A stretch of DNA of 64,000 nt from Gadus chalcogrammus (GCF_026213295.1 NC_079412.1:17996234-18060233), one strand, 5' to 3'. Numbered from the stretch's first letter, positions 1 to 13,564 are shown. Translations and numbers: made by a program. Notes: generated from the letters alone by a model not told the origin.

Positions 1-700
1 AACCACTGATCTCAAACACAGTGTTGTCACTGGCAAGGTTACTGCTGTCGGATTAATGTAAAAACACAAGTGGTAGGCGCTCATGCTGGCCATCTCACTG
101 TTTACATGTACTCTCATGCTATGGAGTCCGTGCTGTACTGTAGCCTCGTATGGAAGTGATGTCCTCAAGTCTGATGGCAGAGAAGCTCAAATCTGGCTGA
201 ACCGGCACTTCACTTTCTTTCACTGCGTATTCGTTTTGACCAAAAACATGGCTTGGGGCTGTGATTTTTATGCATGTTATTGGCAAACACAAACTTGGCC
301 AGCAAAATTAAATTGTAAAAATGTGTCTGTCAAGCTTTCCAATCAACTCTGTGTAGACTGGCCACTATATAATAAACATTAAATTCCCCTTTTGGAAGCT
401 TTATCCACTCGCGCAAATTGCTTTTCCTCTGTATAATATCTCAATATCAATGTATTAAAACGGGAAACAGGGCATAACTCCAGAGGTTCTGCTTTAACAT
501 GATAGGACTGCTGGATCCCAGATTTACACTGTGATCTGTGCTGCAGCAGCCAGATGTAACCGAGTCAGTGCAGGTTAAGTAGACAGCCGTTAGCTATGAG
601 CCAATAGGGGATGACGGTGGTATCTCATATCGGTTATGGCTGGCAGACCCACAAAATGCATAACCATGCTTCATTCATTGTGACAGGTATGTGCGTGGGT

Positions 701-870
701 TTGTGTGTGTGTGTGTGTGTGTATGTGTCTATGTGTGAGTGTGTATGTGTCTATATGTGTGTGTGTGTGTGCGTATGCGTATGCCTGTGTGTGTATGTGT
801 CTGTTTGTGTGTGTGCATGTGAGTGTTTGTGTGCGTGTGTTTGTGTATATGAATGTGTGTGTGCATGTGT
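701..870. repeat. Interrupted (TG)n microsatellite
   Basis: TG dinucleotides interrupted by A and C substitutions run for about 170 bp. Apparent Cys/Val-rich or His/Thr-rich reading frames across it are artefacts of the repeat. Confidence 0.9.
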
Positions 871-1395
871 ATGCTAGATTGCGAACATCAACCTCTAATA
901 ACAAATCTCGTGATTGTCCAAGTGGGCTGGAATAACCAACCAATAATATCATCGACAACAACATTGGGCCGTCCCCACACCCCATCTAGAATACTTCAAC
1001 GTTTATTATTTTGATAAAACCTTTGTCTTTGTATGTTTGTATGGCCGTCCTTTGATTATCCCGCAGTCATCTGACCGACTTCACGCTTGGCGGTTGTATT
1101 GACGAGGACCCGCGGAAGTGAAGGGTGAAGTTGTTTGGATGAGTGGTTCTCCAAAAGCTGCAAACAGCGATACTGAAGGCCAGGCCATCGACCCATTTCG
1201 TACAGGCGCGTTTCGACAAGGCACCGCAATAGTAATGATAAATATAACTGCAAGCGGTGATTAATGGGGTCCGAGCAAAATGAAAAGTCAAGAACACAAG
1301 ATATATAAATATGACATATAATTATGAAGGAAAGATGTTGATGTTCCCCTTAATGCCATACTGTGCCTCGGCTTTCGGGTGACTTGGCTGCAGAG

Positions 1396-2020
1396 CAATG
1401 ACCGAATGTCATGTTGAGCATGTTCATAATTGTCTAATCGGGATTCAAACTCTCAAAATAAGGATCATCAGTACAAGGCATTATCCCATTGAGCCACTGA
1501 TAAACCTGAAATGTGGCCTCATTCACATGGTGAAAATGTCTATTGATAGGCACTCAACATCCAGAAAACTCCAAGCAAACATTTCTCAAAAAGCAAATAC
1601 CTGAAAAATCTTTGAGATTCTAGGGAAATAAAATTTGTTGTCAAGAACACTAACTGAAGAAATATAAATATGACAGAGTTCATTATGAAGCAAAAACGGT
1701 TAACAAAGAAGTTCCCCTTAATGCCATACTGTGTCTTGGCAGTCAGATTCTTCGAAACTAATGAGCCGGAATGTTGATTGCCTGATGAATTTCAGGTGCT
1801 TTTCAATGTTGTGTTTCTTAAATGAGTGGCAATGACAGTGTCATGTTCAGCTTGTTCATAATGCTCTAATCAGGATTTGAACTCTCAACCTAAGGATCAC
1901 TAGTACACAGCATTAACCCGTTGAGCCACTGACATTCCTATACTGCACGAAGCCTCATTCACATAGTGAAAATGTCGAAGTACACAACATCAAGAAAACT
2001 CCAAGCACACATTTCGCAAG
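1396..2020 (-). repeat. Two diverged copies of a repeat with a tRNA-like module (SINE-like)
   Basis: Two related blocks, about 1,396-1,580 and 1,830-2,020, share long stretches of similarity. Read on the minus strand, each contains an A-box-like TGGCTCAATGGG (1,486-1,497 in the first copy; the second differs slightly) and, some 40 nt further on, a degenerate B box around GAGTTTGAATCC. This is the arrangement of a tRNA-derived RNA polymerase III promoter. The flanking similarity extends well beyond the tRNA-like part, as in a SINE body. Neither copy forms a convincing functional tRNA. Confidence 0.45.
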
Positions 2021-2067
2021 AGAATTAAGGGCTTTCTTAAGAGTACAGATCTGAAAATTTGCACTGT

Positions 2068-2785
2068 TAATGGTATCCACCTAATGATAGCCATATGGTG
2101 GTTATACGATAACAAAATGGTCAGATAGGCAAAAGGGGTTGAGACTGTGGACGTTTGGCTTTTCTATGAAACTGTGGGAAAAGTAAAAAAATTTAGACCA
2201 GGGTGAAAAAGACGCATCTGATTTTAGAGATTAATATGATGAAAGAATTTTGAGTCCACGTCAATCTCGTAAGGAGAAATAAGGCTAGTTCATATATTTT
2301 TTTAAATAGCGCCACCTTTGGGTGCAGTACCACAATTTGGGTTTATTAGTAGTGGGGGGTATTGGTATCCACCTAATAATAGTTGTATGTTTTTTTATAC
2401 AATAACAAAATGGTAATATAAGAAAAATGGGCTAACTGCTCCAACTTTATTGGCCAATATTTCTCAAATGGAACAAAGTAAAACAAATTCTGTTCGATGA
2501 TTTTTGTGAAGCTTGGTCTAAAGATTTCATGTGGCGATCTTGGTGAATTTTTGATTATTTTTGTAGCCTGTGAATCTTTTTATCATGTTTAGCTTCATTA
2601 TGAAATTGTGGGAAAAGTATACAGGATTTTATAAATGCGTCTGATTCTAGAGATTAATATTCGGAAAGAATTTTGAGTCCAGGTCAATCTGGTAAGGAGA
2701 AATAAACCTAATTCATGATTTTTTACAATAGCACCACCTTTGGGTGCAGTACCACAAATTTGGGTTCATGGGTAGAGGGGGTTAT
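2068..2785. repeat. Tandem pair of diverged ~280-420 bp repeat units
   Basis: Unit A (about 2,068-2,345) and unit B (about 2,360-2,785) share several blocks in the same order. Both begin with GGTATCCACCTAAT. Both contain GAATTTTGAGTCCA, and both end near CCACCTTTGGGTGCAGTACC. Unit B carries about 130 bp of extra internal sequence. No terminal inverted repeat or coding potential was seen, and the family was not recognised. Confidence 0.7.
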
Positions 2786-3153
2786 TGGTAACCATAACTG
2801 AAAATTTCAAGAGTTTTCGACTTATGGTATAGGCTGCAGTATGATTTATACAGAATTTGATGGAAAAAAAAAACGTTACAGAAACAATAGGGGACCAAGC
2901 AGCTTCACTGCTCGGAACCCTAATAACAAATAACGGGGGTGAAGCGTCGTGGCGAGGGTTCTGTAAATATCCTGGGGTTACTCAGTCTGCGGATTCTCCT
3001 CCTTGATCATTGTGTCACTCCTGGCTCCTTTATGACATTCATCTCAGTGAAAGTCACTGTGGATCAAAGCACATGCTGACCAGTAAATCATGATCCCTGA
3101 CACCTCCATTATGTGATGACCTCTGTAACCTTCTGCTCTTCCCCCCCTCGCAG

Positions 3154-3520
3154 GCTGGCCCAGCAGTACGTGTATCCCCAGGCCATGCTCCAGCCGGGCC
3201 TGGTCCTGCAGCCGCAGCTCAGCAGCCCCCCGGCCGCGCTGGCCTCCCACTACCTGGACTACAGCTCCATGTACAGCCACTACGCCGGCCTGGCCGGGGG
3301 GGGCCTGGAGCAGTACCCCTACGCCCCCTCGCCCACCGCCGGGTACCTCGGCTACAGCTTCTCCCCGGCCGCCGCCGCCTCAGCCCCGGGACACGCCATC
3401 AGCCCGCCCATCCACGCGCACCCTCCTCTTCCTCCTCCTCCTCAGCTGGCCCCGCTGGTCGGTGGGCCGCCCGCCTCCTACCTCCACTACCCTCTCCTCC
3501 AGCCCGACCGCATGCAGTGA
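3154..3520 (+). CDS. rbm38: RBM24/RBM38-family RNA-binding protein, C-terminal exon (5'-partial)
   Basis: This is the last coding exon of an RRM-type RNA-binding protein that controls mRNA stability and splicing. A pyrimidine-rich acceptor ends in CAG at 3,151-3,153, and the frame stays open to TGA at 3,518-3,520. The product is the Ala/Pro/Tyr-rich tail that follows the single RRM in this family. It begins near QQYVYPQAMLQPG and ends LQPDRMQ. That ending matches RBM38 as I remember it, whereas RBM24 ends LQTDRMQ. The RRM exons are not in the window. Compared with the mammalian tail it is rich in Pro and Leu ([15 protein letters not shown]). Exon GC content is much higher than the surrounding AT-rich DNA. 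RBM24b is the main alternative. Confidence 0.68.
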
Positions 3521-4660
3521 CCTTCCAGCGCGTGATCAGTGGCTGATTGGTGGCCTAGGGGGGGGGGGGGGGGGGGTTATGGGGTTATGGTGGAGCCACT
3601 GGTGCACTATGAGCCCGTGACATCATCAGGGTGGAGCGTCGGGAGGGGAGGAGTTTGTTGACATGTTAAAGGGCTCACGGACAGCACATATTTGGTCTTT
3701 TTTGGTGTACTTTGGTGTTATTTGGTGAGGAGAGGTATCCGCACAAAAGAAGAGCTGTTTCAAAGTGGGGGTGGGTACACACGTATAATCTGCATAAGAG
3801 AGACATTTGAGACATTCTTTTCACCACTTTCTCGCTGAAGTGCTTCATGTGTTGGATGAGAAAGGCATCCAGTGGACATGTTGTGAGGGCAGTTCCTCCA
3901 GAGCCACGGGCCCGGGGCCGTCCTGAGAACAGTTCCACTTCCAGAGCCCCCCTCTGCAGGAACACAATTTATTGGCCTTAGGAAACCTCTCATCTTAAAA
4001 CTGTTGTGCTCTCCTCTTTGTTCGTGTTTAGCGTTTTTACTACTGCAGAAAGCAAAAACAATAATATTTAGACTCCATTTTGTTGAATGTCCTGTTGCTA
4101 GTTGGTGTTTTTATCTACTGCTGGTAAGTTCTTATACGATGATAATCAGAGTTTGACTAAATATGCAATTAGGGCGATACAGAGATGACCAGGGGAACGG
4201 TAGTCTACACTGACTGTAACAAACTCTTTTATACTGCTTAACTGGAGAGAGAGCAAAATGAACAATTAAAACCCAAATCCATTCCTCGCATCACATTTTC
4301 AGACTGTTTTTAAACCTGTACATCTTTGTATAACAGCACAGTCATGTGTTGTAATGCTACTTAAAATGCACATTTGTAAAAAAAACAGCAAAAAAAAAAC
4401 AGCAAACGTCCTAGTATTTGTGACTGTGCGCGAAGATTAGCACAATCAACTCTGTATGGTCTGGGTGTAAGAAAGAACAGGAGGGACGGAAGGACAATCG
4501 CCGTGGGTTGCAGTGTCAGGACCCGGTTGTCCACTCTCCCTCTCAGTGTGTCTGTCATCCCATTGTCCTTAACCAGCTGCAGAGTGAACACAGAGGAGGC
4601 AGCGATGGCACTCGGGGCCGTCCGTACAGTCGCTCCACAAGCCATACAGCTAATAAATAC
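3521..4660 (+). other. rbm38: Probable 3' UTR of the RBM24/38 gene
   Basis: Sequence downstream of the stop codon has no coding potential. It includes a run of about 20 G residues near 3,560-3,578. Candidate poly(A) signals are ATTAAA near 4,266 and AATAAA at 4,652-4,657. The extent is inferred from these signals only. Confidence 0.4.
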
Positions 4661-6900
4661 AAGAGATATGCAAAATATCTGATCCATTTGTGGGTTCCTT
4701 TCTTACCTTAAAAAATGATGGATGATTACCTTGCTTGAACGGGAGTTGAATTGACATTTAGGGCATTTGATCTCACTTGGTGGTCAAGTCTGTGTGAACA
4801 CGCTGGTATCAAAAGCTGTTTCTGCACTGGGCCGTGCCTCAGCCTGGACCCAGACACAACTTGTCCAACAGCAGAGGCTATGGGCATCGTGGACTAAACC
4901 AAAACTAGGTGTAGTTTGGACGTAGTATAGATAAAACTTGGGTTCCTTTCTACCAAGCGACTTGAAATGTATTGATGACACTGCTGACTCTCAATGTGAA
5001 GAAAACCATATTCATGTATTATAATATCAGCCTTTTTTATATGATTTAAAATAGGTAAGTGCTATATAATGACCATATACTACAAACATATATAGGCTAC
5101 ATGTAGGCCTATGACAAGTAGGCTAATATATTTATAATAGCCTATATTTGGTAATACACCATTCAGCTATCGCTGCTCAATAGTAAATAGTTACTAAAAC
5201 ACTAGAGATATGTGTCTATTAGGGTTCAGCCTCTGCCCAGAGCCTTTATCTTTCGTTTTGCCTTTTTCTGACACGAAAACAAAGGAAATGTATCCACACC
5301 AAAAGGTACGAACCTTCGAAAGCCCAATACTGCCTCCTGGCTGCTATGCACACATAGCAAACACATTAGCAGTAACCATTACCCGACAGTAGACTTAAAG
5401 CATTCGTTATATAAATACATATTGCTAAGTAGATAATGGTATTGACGTGCCTCGCCCTCTAATGTGTCTCTTCTTAATATTCTTCATCCCTGTTATATGT
5501 GTCCGCTCGATGCGATTTAAAGCGTTCTCTACAGGTGACCCACATTGTGTCGTGGCCTTCAGTCTCGGGCTTCTACCGCCACCATGTGGAATAAAGTATG
5601 TTAATGCAGGATACAAGATTTTATTTCTGTTTAAAATCCCCTGACGAGGCAAATCCTTGTTATATTTGAATGATGCAATTTAAGGCCGTTTATGCATCTA
5701 ATAAGCAAATCATAAGAATCAATTGTCTTCAAAATACAAACCAATGTTCTTTTTTTTGCGTTCTTTCTGATACCAGGTTCCATTTGGGAAGGATTAAAAA
5801 GGGATTTGCCAAGGCCAGCACACTCGAACCAATCGGTTGGTAGATTTCTGGGTTTGCTGAGGTGAGAAAACTCCCAGATGATCAATGGATCAACTAATCA
5901 TATGCAACTGACTTCCACTTGATTTTATAAAATCTAGAGTTCCAAAATAACTTGGTAAAAGGGGTTGTGGACCCCTTTTGCTTGTCTGGCTGACATTCCC
6001 AGCTGTGCTCTAGAATTCTCCATGCCATCTTTACACTCCTAATGGAGCCGCGTCTTCAGCATGTCCAGGGGTCAATCTGTCTCTCAGTCCTCCCTAATCT
6101 ATAGAGGGATATGTCATGGCCATTCTTGGCGTCGCCTACAGAGAGCTAAAAATGGGCCCGTCAATGTATTTGAGTTATTTCTGGATACAATGTTGAAGCT
6201 CTTTGATGTCATCATGTATGCCATGATACCCGCCTCGAACTTCGTCATTCGTCACTAGAATGGACGTTATTAGTGGGGTCCTTCTCTTGCTAGGTAATGT
6301 TACATTATATACATTTTACAGAAGGCAAATTGAATGGTGCAGCTTGTACATCATGTTATAATAGAAACAGTTCCTCAACTAAATCGGTTTGAAGGTTTCA
6401 CTGTAAGAGAAAAATATTTGTAAAATGCTAATTTTGTAAATACTGTATTTCATATATTAATTTGTATTATGGTGCTGGTGGAAATGGGTCTCTTGGAGCG
6501 TGGGACGTTGGGGACGCGTGGGACCTCTCATGAATTCTAGAAAATAAACCAGCCCACAAGAGAGATGAGTTGAAATATTCAGCACATGTTAACACTTACC
6601 TTTAGGACCGGTGTCACATGTCACAACACACCTGATTACAACATTCATAGCCCACCAGCTACTTCTTATCAATAGAAGGGCCATCAAGGGTAAAGAAAAT
6701 GTTTTAATAGAATAATTTAAAATTTTCCCTGAACATTTTCTGGGAATCTCTCAGGCACGCTCGTACATTGCTACTATAGAACTCAAACATTTTGAGCAAA
6801 TATAGAGTAAAGAGTGTTTATAGCTGGGTTTCATTCGAGAAAAACAAGGCGCTGTTACCAAAGTGTCAGTTGTTCAATGTGATCATCAACCGTTCTTCCC
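4661..6900. other. Intergenic spacer, nothing recognised
   Basis: AT-rich DNA with short reading frames on both strands, none with family resemblance, splice logic or repeat structure. I see no gene here. Confidence 0.5.
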
Positions 6901-6929
6901 AGAGCACGTTAAGGCATGTCTGGAGGTTT

Positions 6930-7340
6930 CCAAGGCTTTATGTCCTAGTAGCGCTTCAACCAAGAGTGCTAGAGGGGGGGAACTCGTCTGGCCTGATTAA
7001 CCAGCCAGGCATCAGACAAACCCTCAAGTCCATCAGAAGGAGATTCTGGTCGACAGCAACGTCCTCAGATGTCCACTCGTTCCCCCCTGCGCTGTCCGCT
7101 TCCTACGCTTACATGACCATGGTCCCAGATCTCAGTGAATCCACCAGTTTACCCTCATCAGAGGGTAACACCATGTATTTTAGTCTCTGGTTCTCTAAGG
7201 CGGCCTCTTCTCAGGAGGAGGCCTGTCTTATTGTGCAACGACGTGTACCGTCTCCATGGGTTACTGCAAGACTTTTGTCCCCCTGTTTTGTCTGTTCAGT
7301 TAACATGGCCTGACAATGTGGAAAACAGCCTCTAGTCCTC
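6930..7340 (+). mobile_element. Decayed Ty3/Gypsy-type LTR retrotransposon, integrase fragment
   Basis: One + strand frame reads RLYVLVALQPRVLEGGNSSG, then INQPGIRQTLKSIRRRFW and SSDVHSF. This matches the zinc-binding N-terminal region of Gypsy integrases in vertebrate genomes. About 40 codons on, LPSSEGNT and WFSKAAS correspond to the start of the catalytic core. A shifted frame then gives VYRLHGLLQD, the next conserved block. Frame changes, loss of the second Trp after RRRFW and missing Cys residues show a dead copy. No LTRs, reverse transcriptase or gag were found nearby. A second fragment of the same kind lies at about 63,200-63,360 in reverse orientation. Confidence 0.75.
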
Positions 7341-7911
7341 CTTTAATGACAAGTCACCCTTTGAGTGTCAGATGCAAGCGCACCTTGAACTCCCGCTTCC
7401 CTGCTGAAAGCAAGCTTACAGTCTGCCTGCTACACCGCAAGCCACCGGCCTATTCGAGCCCAGAAATGACCTGGCTGGCAGCTTGAAAGCTGGAATAACT
7501 TCATCGAGGTGTCCAAGCAGCCCCAGTCGCCTTGCGCCTCTGAAGCTGCTCCTAGGAACGGGGACCCAGTCCCGACCACCTGCTCGGCATTCTGGTTCTC
7601 TGCTTTTGGGTCCAACCTGAACATTTCTTAAACACTGGGTCGTGGAAACAGTTTAGCAGGCTTGCAGAGATGGATGGGCCAGCATCACTTAACGGGCCAG
7701 TGTCGTTCAATGTGAGCTGTGGGCACTTAATGGGAGGTATAGCAAAGTGCACCTCAGGCAGAGGTCTGCACAGCTACCACATGGGCAGACAAACAAAACA
7801 ATCAAACAGTCAGCGTTGCGATGGCAGTCTGAGTCAGGAGTCATGAGTGCTCTATTTTCCACCTCTCACAGTAGTGTTGTTACGACTAGCATGCCTTACT
7901 AGTCAGGAGGC

Positions 7912-8578
7912 TTGTCTCCCCTCAGCCCGCCTCCTCTCTCCCCTCAGCCCGCCTCCTCTCTCCCCTCAGCCCGTCTCCTCTCTCCCCTCAGCCCGCCTCC
8001 TCTCTCCCCTCAGCCCGCCTCCTCTCTCCCCCTCAGCCCGCCTCCTCTCTCCCCTCAGCCCGCCTCCTCTCTCCCCTCAGCCCGCCTCCTCTCTCCCCTC
8101 AGCCCGCCTCCTCTCTCCCCTCAGCCCGCCTCCTGTCTCCCCCTCAGCTCGCCTCCTGTCTCCCCTTAGCCCGCCTCCTCTCTCCCCTTAGCCCGCCTCC
8201 TCTCTCCCCTCAGCCCGCCTCCTCTCTCCCCCTCAGCCCGCCTCCTGTCTCCCCCTCAGCCCGCCTCCTGTCTCCCCATCAGCCCGCCTCCTGTCTCCCC
8301 CTCAGCCCGCCTCCTGTCTCCCCCTCAGCCCGCCTCCTGTCTCCCCCTCAGCCCGCCTCCTGTCTCCCCTCAGCCCGCCTCCTGTCTCCCCTCAGCCCGC
8401 CTCCTCTCTCCCCTCAGCCCGCCTCCTGTCTCCCATCAGCCCGCCTCCTGTCTCCCATCAGCCCGCCTCCTGTCTCCCATCAGCCCGCCTCCTGTCTCCC
8501 ATCAGCCCGCCTCCTGTCTCCCATCAGCCCGCCTCCTGTCTCCCATCAGCCCGCCTCCTGTCTCCCCTTAGCCCGCCT
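7912..8578. repeat. 22-23 bp GC-rich minisatellite (about 30 units)
   Basis: The unit is roughly CCCTCAGCCCGCCTCCTSTC with 22-23 bp periodicity, and it runs for about 670 bp. Variants differ by an added C, by CTCTCTCC versus CTGTCTCC, and by CCATCAG in the last third. Because one strand is almost pure pyrimidine plus CAG, several frames stay open (Ser/Pro/Leu-rich); these are not genes. There is no spacer structure, so it is not a CRISPR array. Confidence 0.95.
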
Positions 8579-9890
<1,312 letters not shown>

Positions 9891-9892
9891 AA

Positions 9893-9950
9893 TACTTCCC
9901 GGAAATACGTCATAGAAGTGGAACTGGGTCTTTGGGAGTTTCGCGCGCGT
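9893..9950 (+). promoter_or_regulatory. prim1: Probable prim1 core promoter (ETS, CRE/ATF and E2F-like sites)
   Basis: About 100 bp upstream of the prim1 start are an ETS-like CCCGGAAA ending at 9,904, a CRE/ATF-like TACGTCAT at 9,906-9,913 and an E2F-like TTTCGCGC at 9,939-9,946. An E2F site fits an S-phase replication gene. No TATA box was seen. Function is inferred from motifs only. Confidence 0.5.
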
Positions 9951-10045
9951 TCTCCAAACCTGCTTGTCTGTCAGACTAACGATATTTTGTTGATATTTGA
10001 TATTGCTGAACGCTTCGGTGGATGACCAGAACCTCTCATCTTAAA

Positions 10046-13000
10046 ATGACATCTGCAGACTATGAACCGGCTTCTTTACCCGATTTGTTGCCACTCTACT
10101 ACCGACGACTGTTTCCTTTCTCTCAGTATTATCGTTGGCTGAATTATGGCGGAGGTAAGTGTCCGTAACCACCACTCTGAAGTATTCGGCTTCCGACCTC
10201 TTTTTTTTTTTTTTTTACAATGATGGTGATTTATCAGTCTATACCTAATCCAGACATTTTATATTTTAGTTCAGAAGAACTACTTTCAGCATCGAGAGTT
10301 CTCGTTCACTTTAAAAGATGACATCTACGTCCGCTACCAATCCTTCAATACGCAGAATGAGCTGGAGAAAGAGATGCAGAAGATGAACCCCTACAAGATT
10401 GACATAGGCGCAGTATACAGTCACAGGGTAGGATGCTTAATAATTGAGAATGACATGTTCCTCAACCACAGTGTACCTGTCCTTTCACTAGATTCATTAT
10501 TTCACCACATTCACTCCATGCTGTGTTGTGTTTACTTTCTCACCCGTATCAAGCCCAATCAACACAACACGGTGAAGTCTGGGACCTTCCAAGCTCTGGA
10601 GAAGGAGTTGGTGTTTGATATTGATATGACTGACTATGATGACGTGCGGAGTTGCTGCAGGTAAACTATTCTGCATTGACAAGTTCAACTGCTATGAGGC
10701 AGGTAGAATTTATAGAATTAATCTAAATGAATTTATAGAGGTCGAATTGATCTAAATGTGAATATTGATGCAGCACACCAGTGCCTCTTACTACCAGTTC
10801 AGTGAAATCTAGAGCTGATATGGTTCAAAACAAAAGCAGGACTTTGAGTTTGCACAATAACGTAGGGTCTTGGAACAATAGGTAGAATTTAAGTTGAACA
10901 AAACACAATGACAATGTTGTGGTTCTAGTGCGGCTGACATTTGCCCCAAGTGCTGGACCCTGATGACAATTGCCATCCGTATCTTGGACCGAGCTCTTCG
11001 GGGTGAGTTTTTAAAGGAGCTTCACTTATTCACTTTATCAAAACAATTCTTTGCACTTATGGGGCAAGATGGGAAATTTGTGTTTCTCTTCATTAACCTT
11101 TAAGAGGACTTTGGATTCCGACACCTTCTGTGGGTGTACTCTGGAAGGAGAGGAGTGCATTGTTGGGTGTGTGACGAGGCAGCAAGGAAGCTGTCTGTAG
11201 CGGCCCGCTCGGCTATTGCCGAATACCTCAGCCTGGTGAAGGTACTATAACAATTTACCAAACTTTTAATCTTGAACAAATCCTAATCCAAATCTTTTAT
11301 TCTGACAACTGGGTCCATGTTTTTAAATTGATTTAAGTTGATAATTCCATTCATGAGCATTGAGTCTGTTTTTAGTACGTCAGGAGATACCGGAGAACAA
11401 GTGGAAAGCACTTCATTTCAGGCATAACATTATGTGGATGACCTGTCACTAACCTTACAGGAGCAGATAATCTATGAGCCTATCCATTTTTTAAAATTTC
11501 TTAGGGCTAATTGTTTCAACAAATTGTTAAAGTATTTGTGAAAAATACTGATGCACATACCTTACATACTGTAGGTAGTGGTACTAACCATGCATTGATC
11601 ATTTGGGGCATTTGTCTTGTCTGTACAGGGAGGCGATGAAACTGTTCGGAAAGTAGTCTTGTCAGATCCAATTCACCCCTCCATCCGGTGAGATATAACT
11701 TTCTCTTCTAAGCCCTCACAAATTCTATGCTGTAGTTACCATTTTATTTAAATGTAATGCACCTCTGCTAGATTCATTCAAATAGATATTTTAGGCCGTT
11801 GTTTTCATGTGTAGGCAATATATTATAATATTAAATATGCTCTATTTTCTTTTTCGTATTTTCTATTTTCGCCAACAGAGATGCTCTGAAAGTGGTAGAG
11901 CACTACTTCCCACAGTATGCACTACATGACCAGGCGGTCTTGGGACTCAAGGAATCTGTTGACAAAGTGTTGGCCCTGGTCCCTGAAGATATCCTTTATG
12001 GTGGAACAGATAGCAGGGAGCCCTTATTGTGAAAGTATAGCATAAAACCAGGAGTTTTATAAATTGTTTATTTCAGTATTGGGTTTTTGCTTTGTTTTGG
12101 GTGGTAATGCTGACGAGTTGAATGAACACTCATCCTCTTTTTTTAGTTTGCACATATACCAGGAAAGTTCTCTTGAAGCATCAGTCTAGCCAAACCTTTC
12201 TTTAACTCTGCGCTAACATGTTAGAAAGGATTTACACACATACTTTGAGTCTGAGAAGAACCCAGAGAAGCGCTGGGGCCTGCTGAGGGGCTGCGCAACA
12301 ACCAAACAGGTCAGTAGTCAGGATCACATCAAAAGATCTCCATTATAAAACTGTACACAAACAGTCGCAGTTTAATATGCCATTGTCCTATTTGCTTTCC
12401 CAGGGCACCCTGAAGAAGGGCCAGCACTTTGAGAAAGAGATCATGCTGCAGTACTGCTACCCTCGGCTCGATGTGAATGTCAGCAAAGGGGTTAACCATT
12501 TGTTGAAGAGCCCCTTCAGTGTTCATCCCAAAACGGGTAAGGAAAGATGTTGTAGAGTGGCCCGACACAAGATAGAGTTGTGCAATGAAGTTGCTTTGAC
12601 CAATAATAACGTGTGGTCTCTCTACTGTGACTAGGGCGCATCTCCGTTCCCATTGACCTTAGGCAATTGGATAAGTTTGATCCGTTTGATGTACCCACAA
12701 TCAGGTAGGCATTCTTCACCTTTGTCTTCAAAATGACAATTCTTCAGACTTTTCTTGGTAGAGTTTACATATGTACAGTATTAATATCTGCAGACTGTAG
12801 ACATTTCTTTCGGATTATTCAACCAAACCAAGGCAATTTGTATTTTTTTGTTTACTTAATCCGTCTTCATTTTATTACGATTCATGTATGAACCAAATAT
12901 TACATTTCTGAGCCATTAAGAAGCAATTTTTTGGTATTGGTACTTAATACACTAATTAAACAATTACTTGAATACCAACTACATTAACTGCGGAATCCAC

Positions 13001-13564
13001 TTATCATTGCAGCACAAATGCATTTAAACATTGGCATTTTCATTGTTTTACTTTTAACTCATTAACACAGATTCACATTCCTCAAATGTATTTCTGACAT
13101 TGCTGAAAGCTGATCTATTGATACTACGTCTTTATTTTTAAACGTCACGCTAGTCTTATTTGCGCGGAACTGGATCGACCCAGGGTGGGGGAGGAGGAAG
13201 AGCAGGTGCCTAAGGAGAAGGACAGTGATATAGATGCAGCGGAGAGACGAAGGATTAGAGGTACAATACAGCATGTTCTACATTTTCTTTGGAATGATTC
13301 ATGAACACACAAATTGATTTGCTATTATCACTGAATAATTCTAAACAGATTACAAACGGACGAGCCTAGCAAAATACGTGAAGGTTTTGGATCAGTTCCT
13401 GGACGGAGTGGCCCTGTCCAACAGAGGAGAACTGCTGAAGAAGAGTGGTGGGTTTGAGACCAAGATGGTGTCGGCACCTGAAGCAAGAGTTATTTTGCAT
13501 GATGGCGATTTTCTTGTTTTTCATTGTTGTTTTTTATTCTGCAGATCTTCAAAAGGATTTCTGA
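10046..13564 (+). CDS. prim1: DNA primase catalytic subunit (p49/PriS)
   Basis: Synthesises RNA primers in the polymerase alpha-primase complex in the nucleus. Coding exons: 10046-10154, 10270-10427, 10554-10660, 10929-11002, 11105-11241, 11629-11687, 11879-11988, 12218-12309, 12404-12536, 12635-12704, 13154-13260, 13349-13447 and 13545-13564. They join in phase to 424 codons plus stop (human 420 aa). [20 protein letters not shown] is near the N-terminus. The catalytic Asp pair is D111 and D113 in [13 protein letters not shown]. Zinc ligands are C123/C124, C130 and C133. [13 protein letters not shown] and [13 protein letters not shown] are also present. I chose the second in-frame ATG because it has A at -3 and gives family length; the ATG at 10,022 would add 8 residues. 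Intron 7 appears to be an AT-AC intron. AATAAA lies at 13,590-13,595. Confidence 0.96.
11989..12217 (+). other. prim1: AT-AC (U12-type) intron in prim1
   Basis: After codon GAA plus G, the only junction that restores the primase frame uses 5' splice site ATATCCTTT (from 11,989) and a 3' end in TAAC (to 12,217). ATATCCTT is the minor-spliceosome 5' consensus. TTTCTTTAAC, ending about a dozen nt before the 3' end, resembles the U12 branch site TTCCTTAAC at the expected spacing. The nearest downstream AG (12,223-12,224) would shift the frame. The joined protein reads VPEDVRKDL and continues collinear with the human protein. Confidence 0.8.

Larger units (their letters stand above)
1..3153. other. 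Probable intron upstream of the RBM24/38 last exon; no coding sequence seen
   Basis: No reading frame here resembles the RRM-coding exons expected upstream of the last rbm exon, so I read this stretch as intron, with the 5' exons outside the window. It contains an interrupted TG tract at about 701-870 and two pairs of degenerate duplicated repeats at about 1,390-2,785, listed separately. The rest is AT-rich sequence without recognisable signals. Confidence 0.5.

Noticed and set aside
1438..1932. Functional tRNA genes
   Set aside because: A- and B-box-like motifs are present, but the cloverleaf is poor and similarity extends beyond the tRNA part, as in SINEs.
7847..8191. Ser/Pro/Leu-rich frames and CRISPR-like periodicity
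   Set aside because: It is a minisatellite with a contiguous 22-23 bp unit and no unique spacers, in a vertebrate genome.
10022..10045. Upstream in-frame ATG of prim1
   Set aside because: Weak context (T at -3) and extra residues absent from homologs. The second ATG has A at -3 and gives near-human length.
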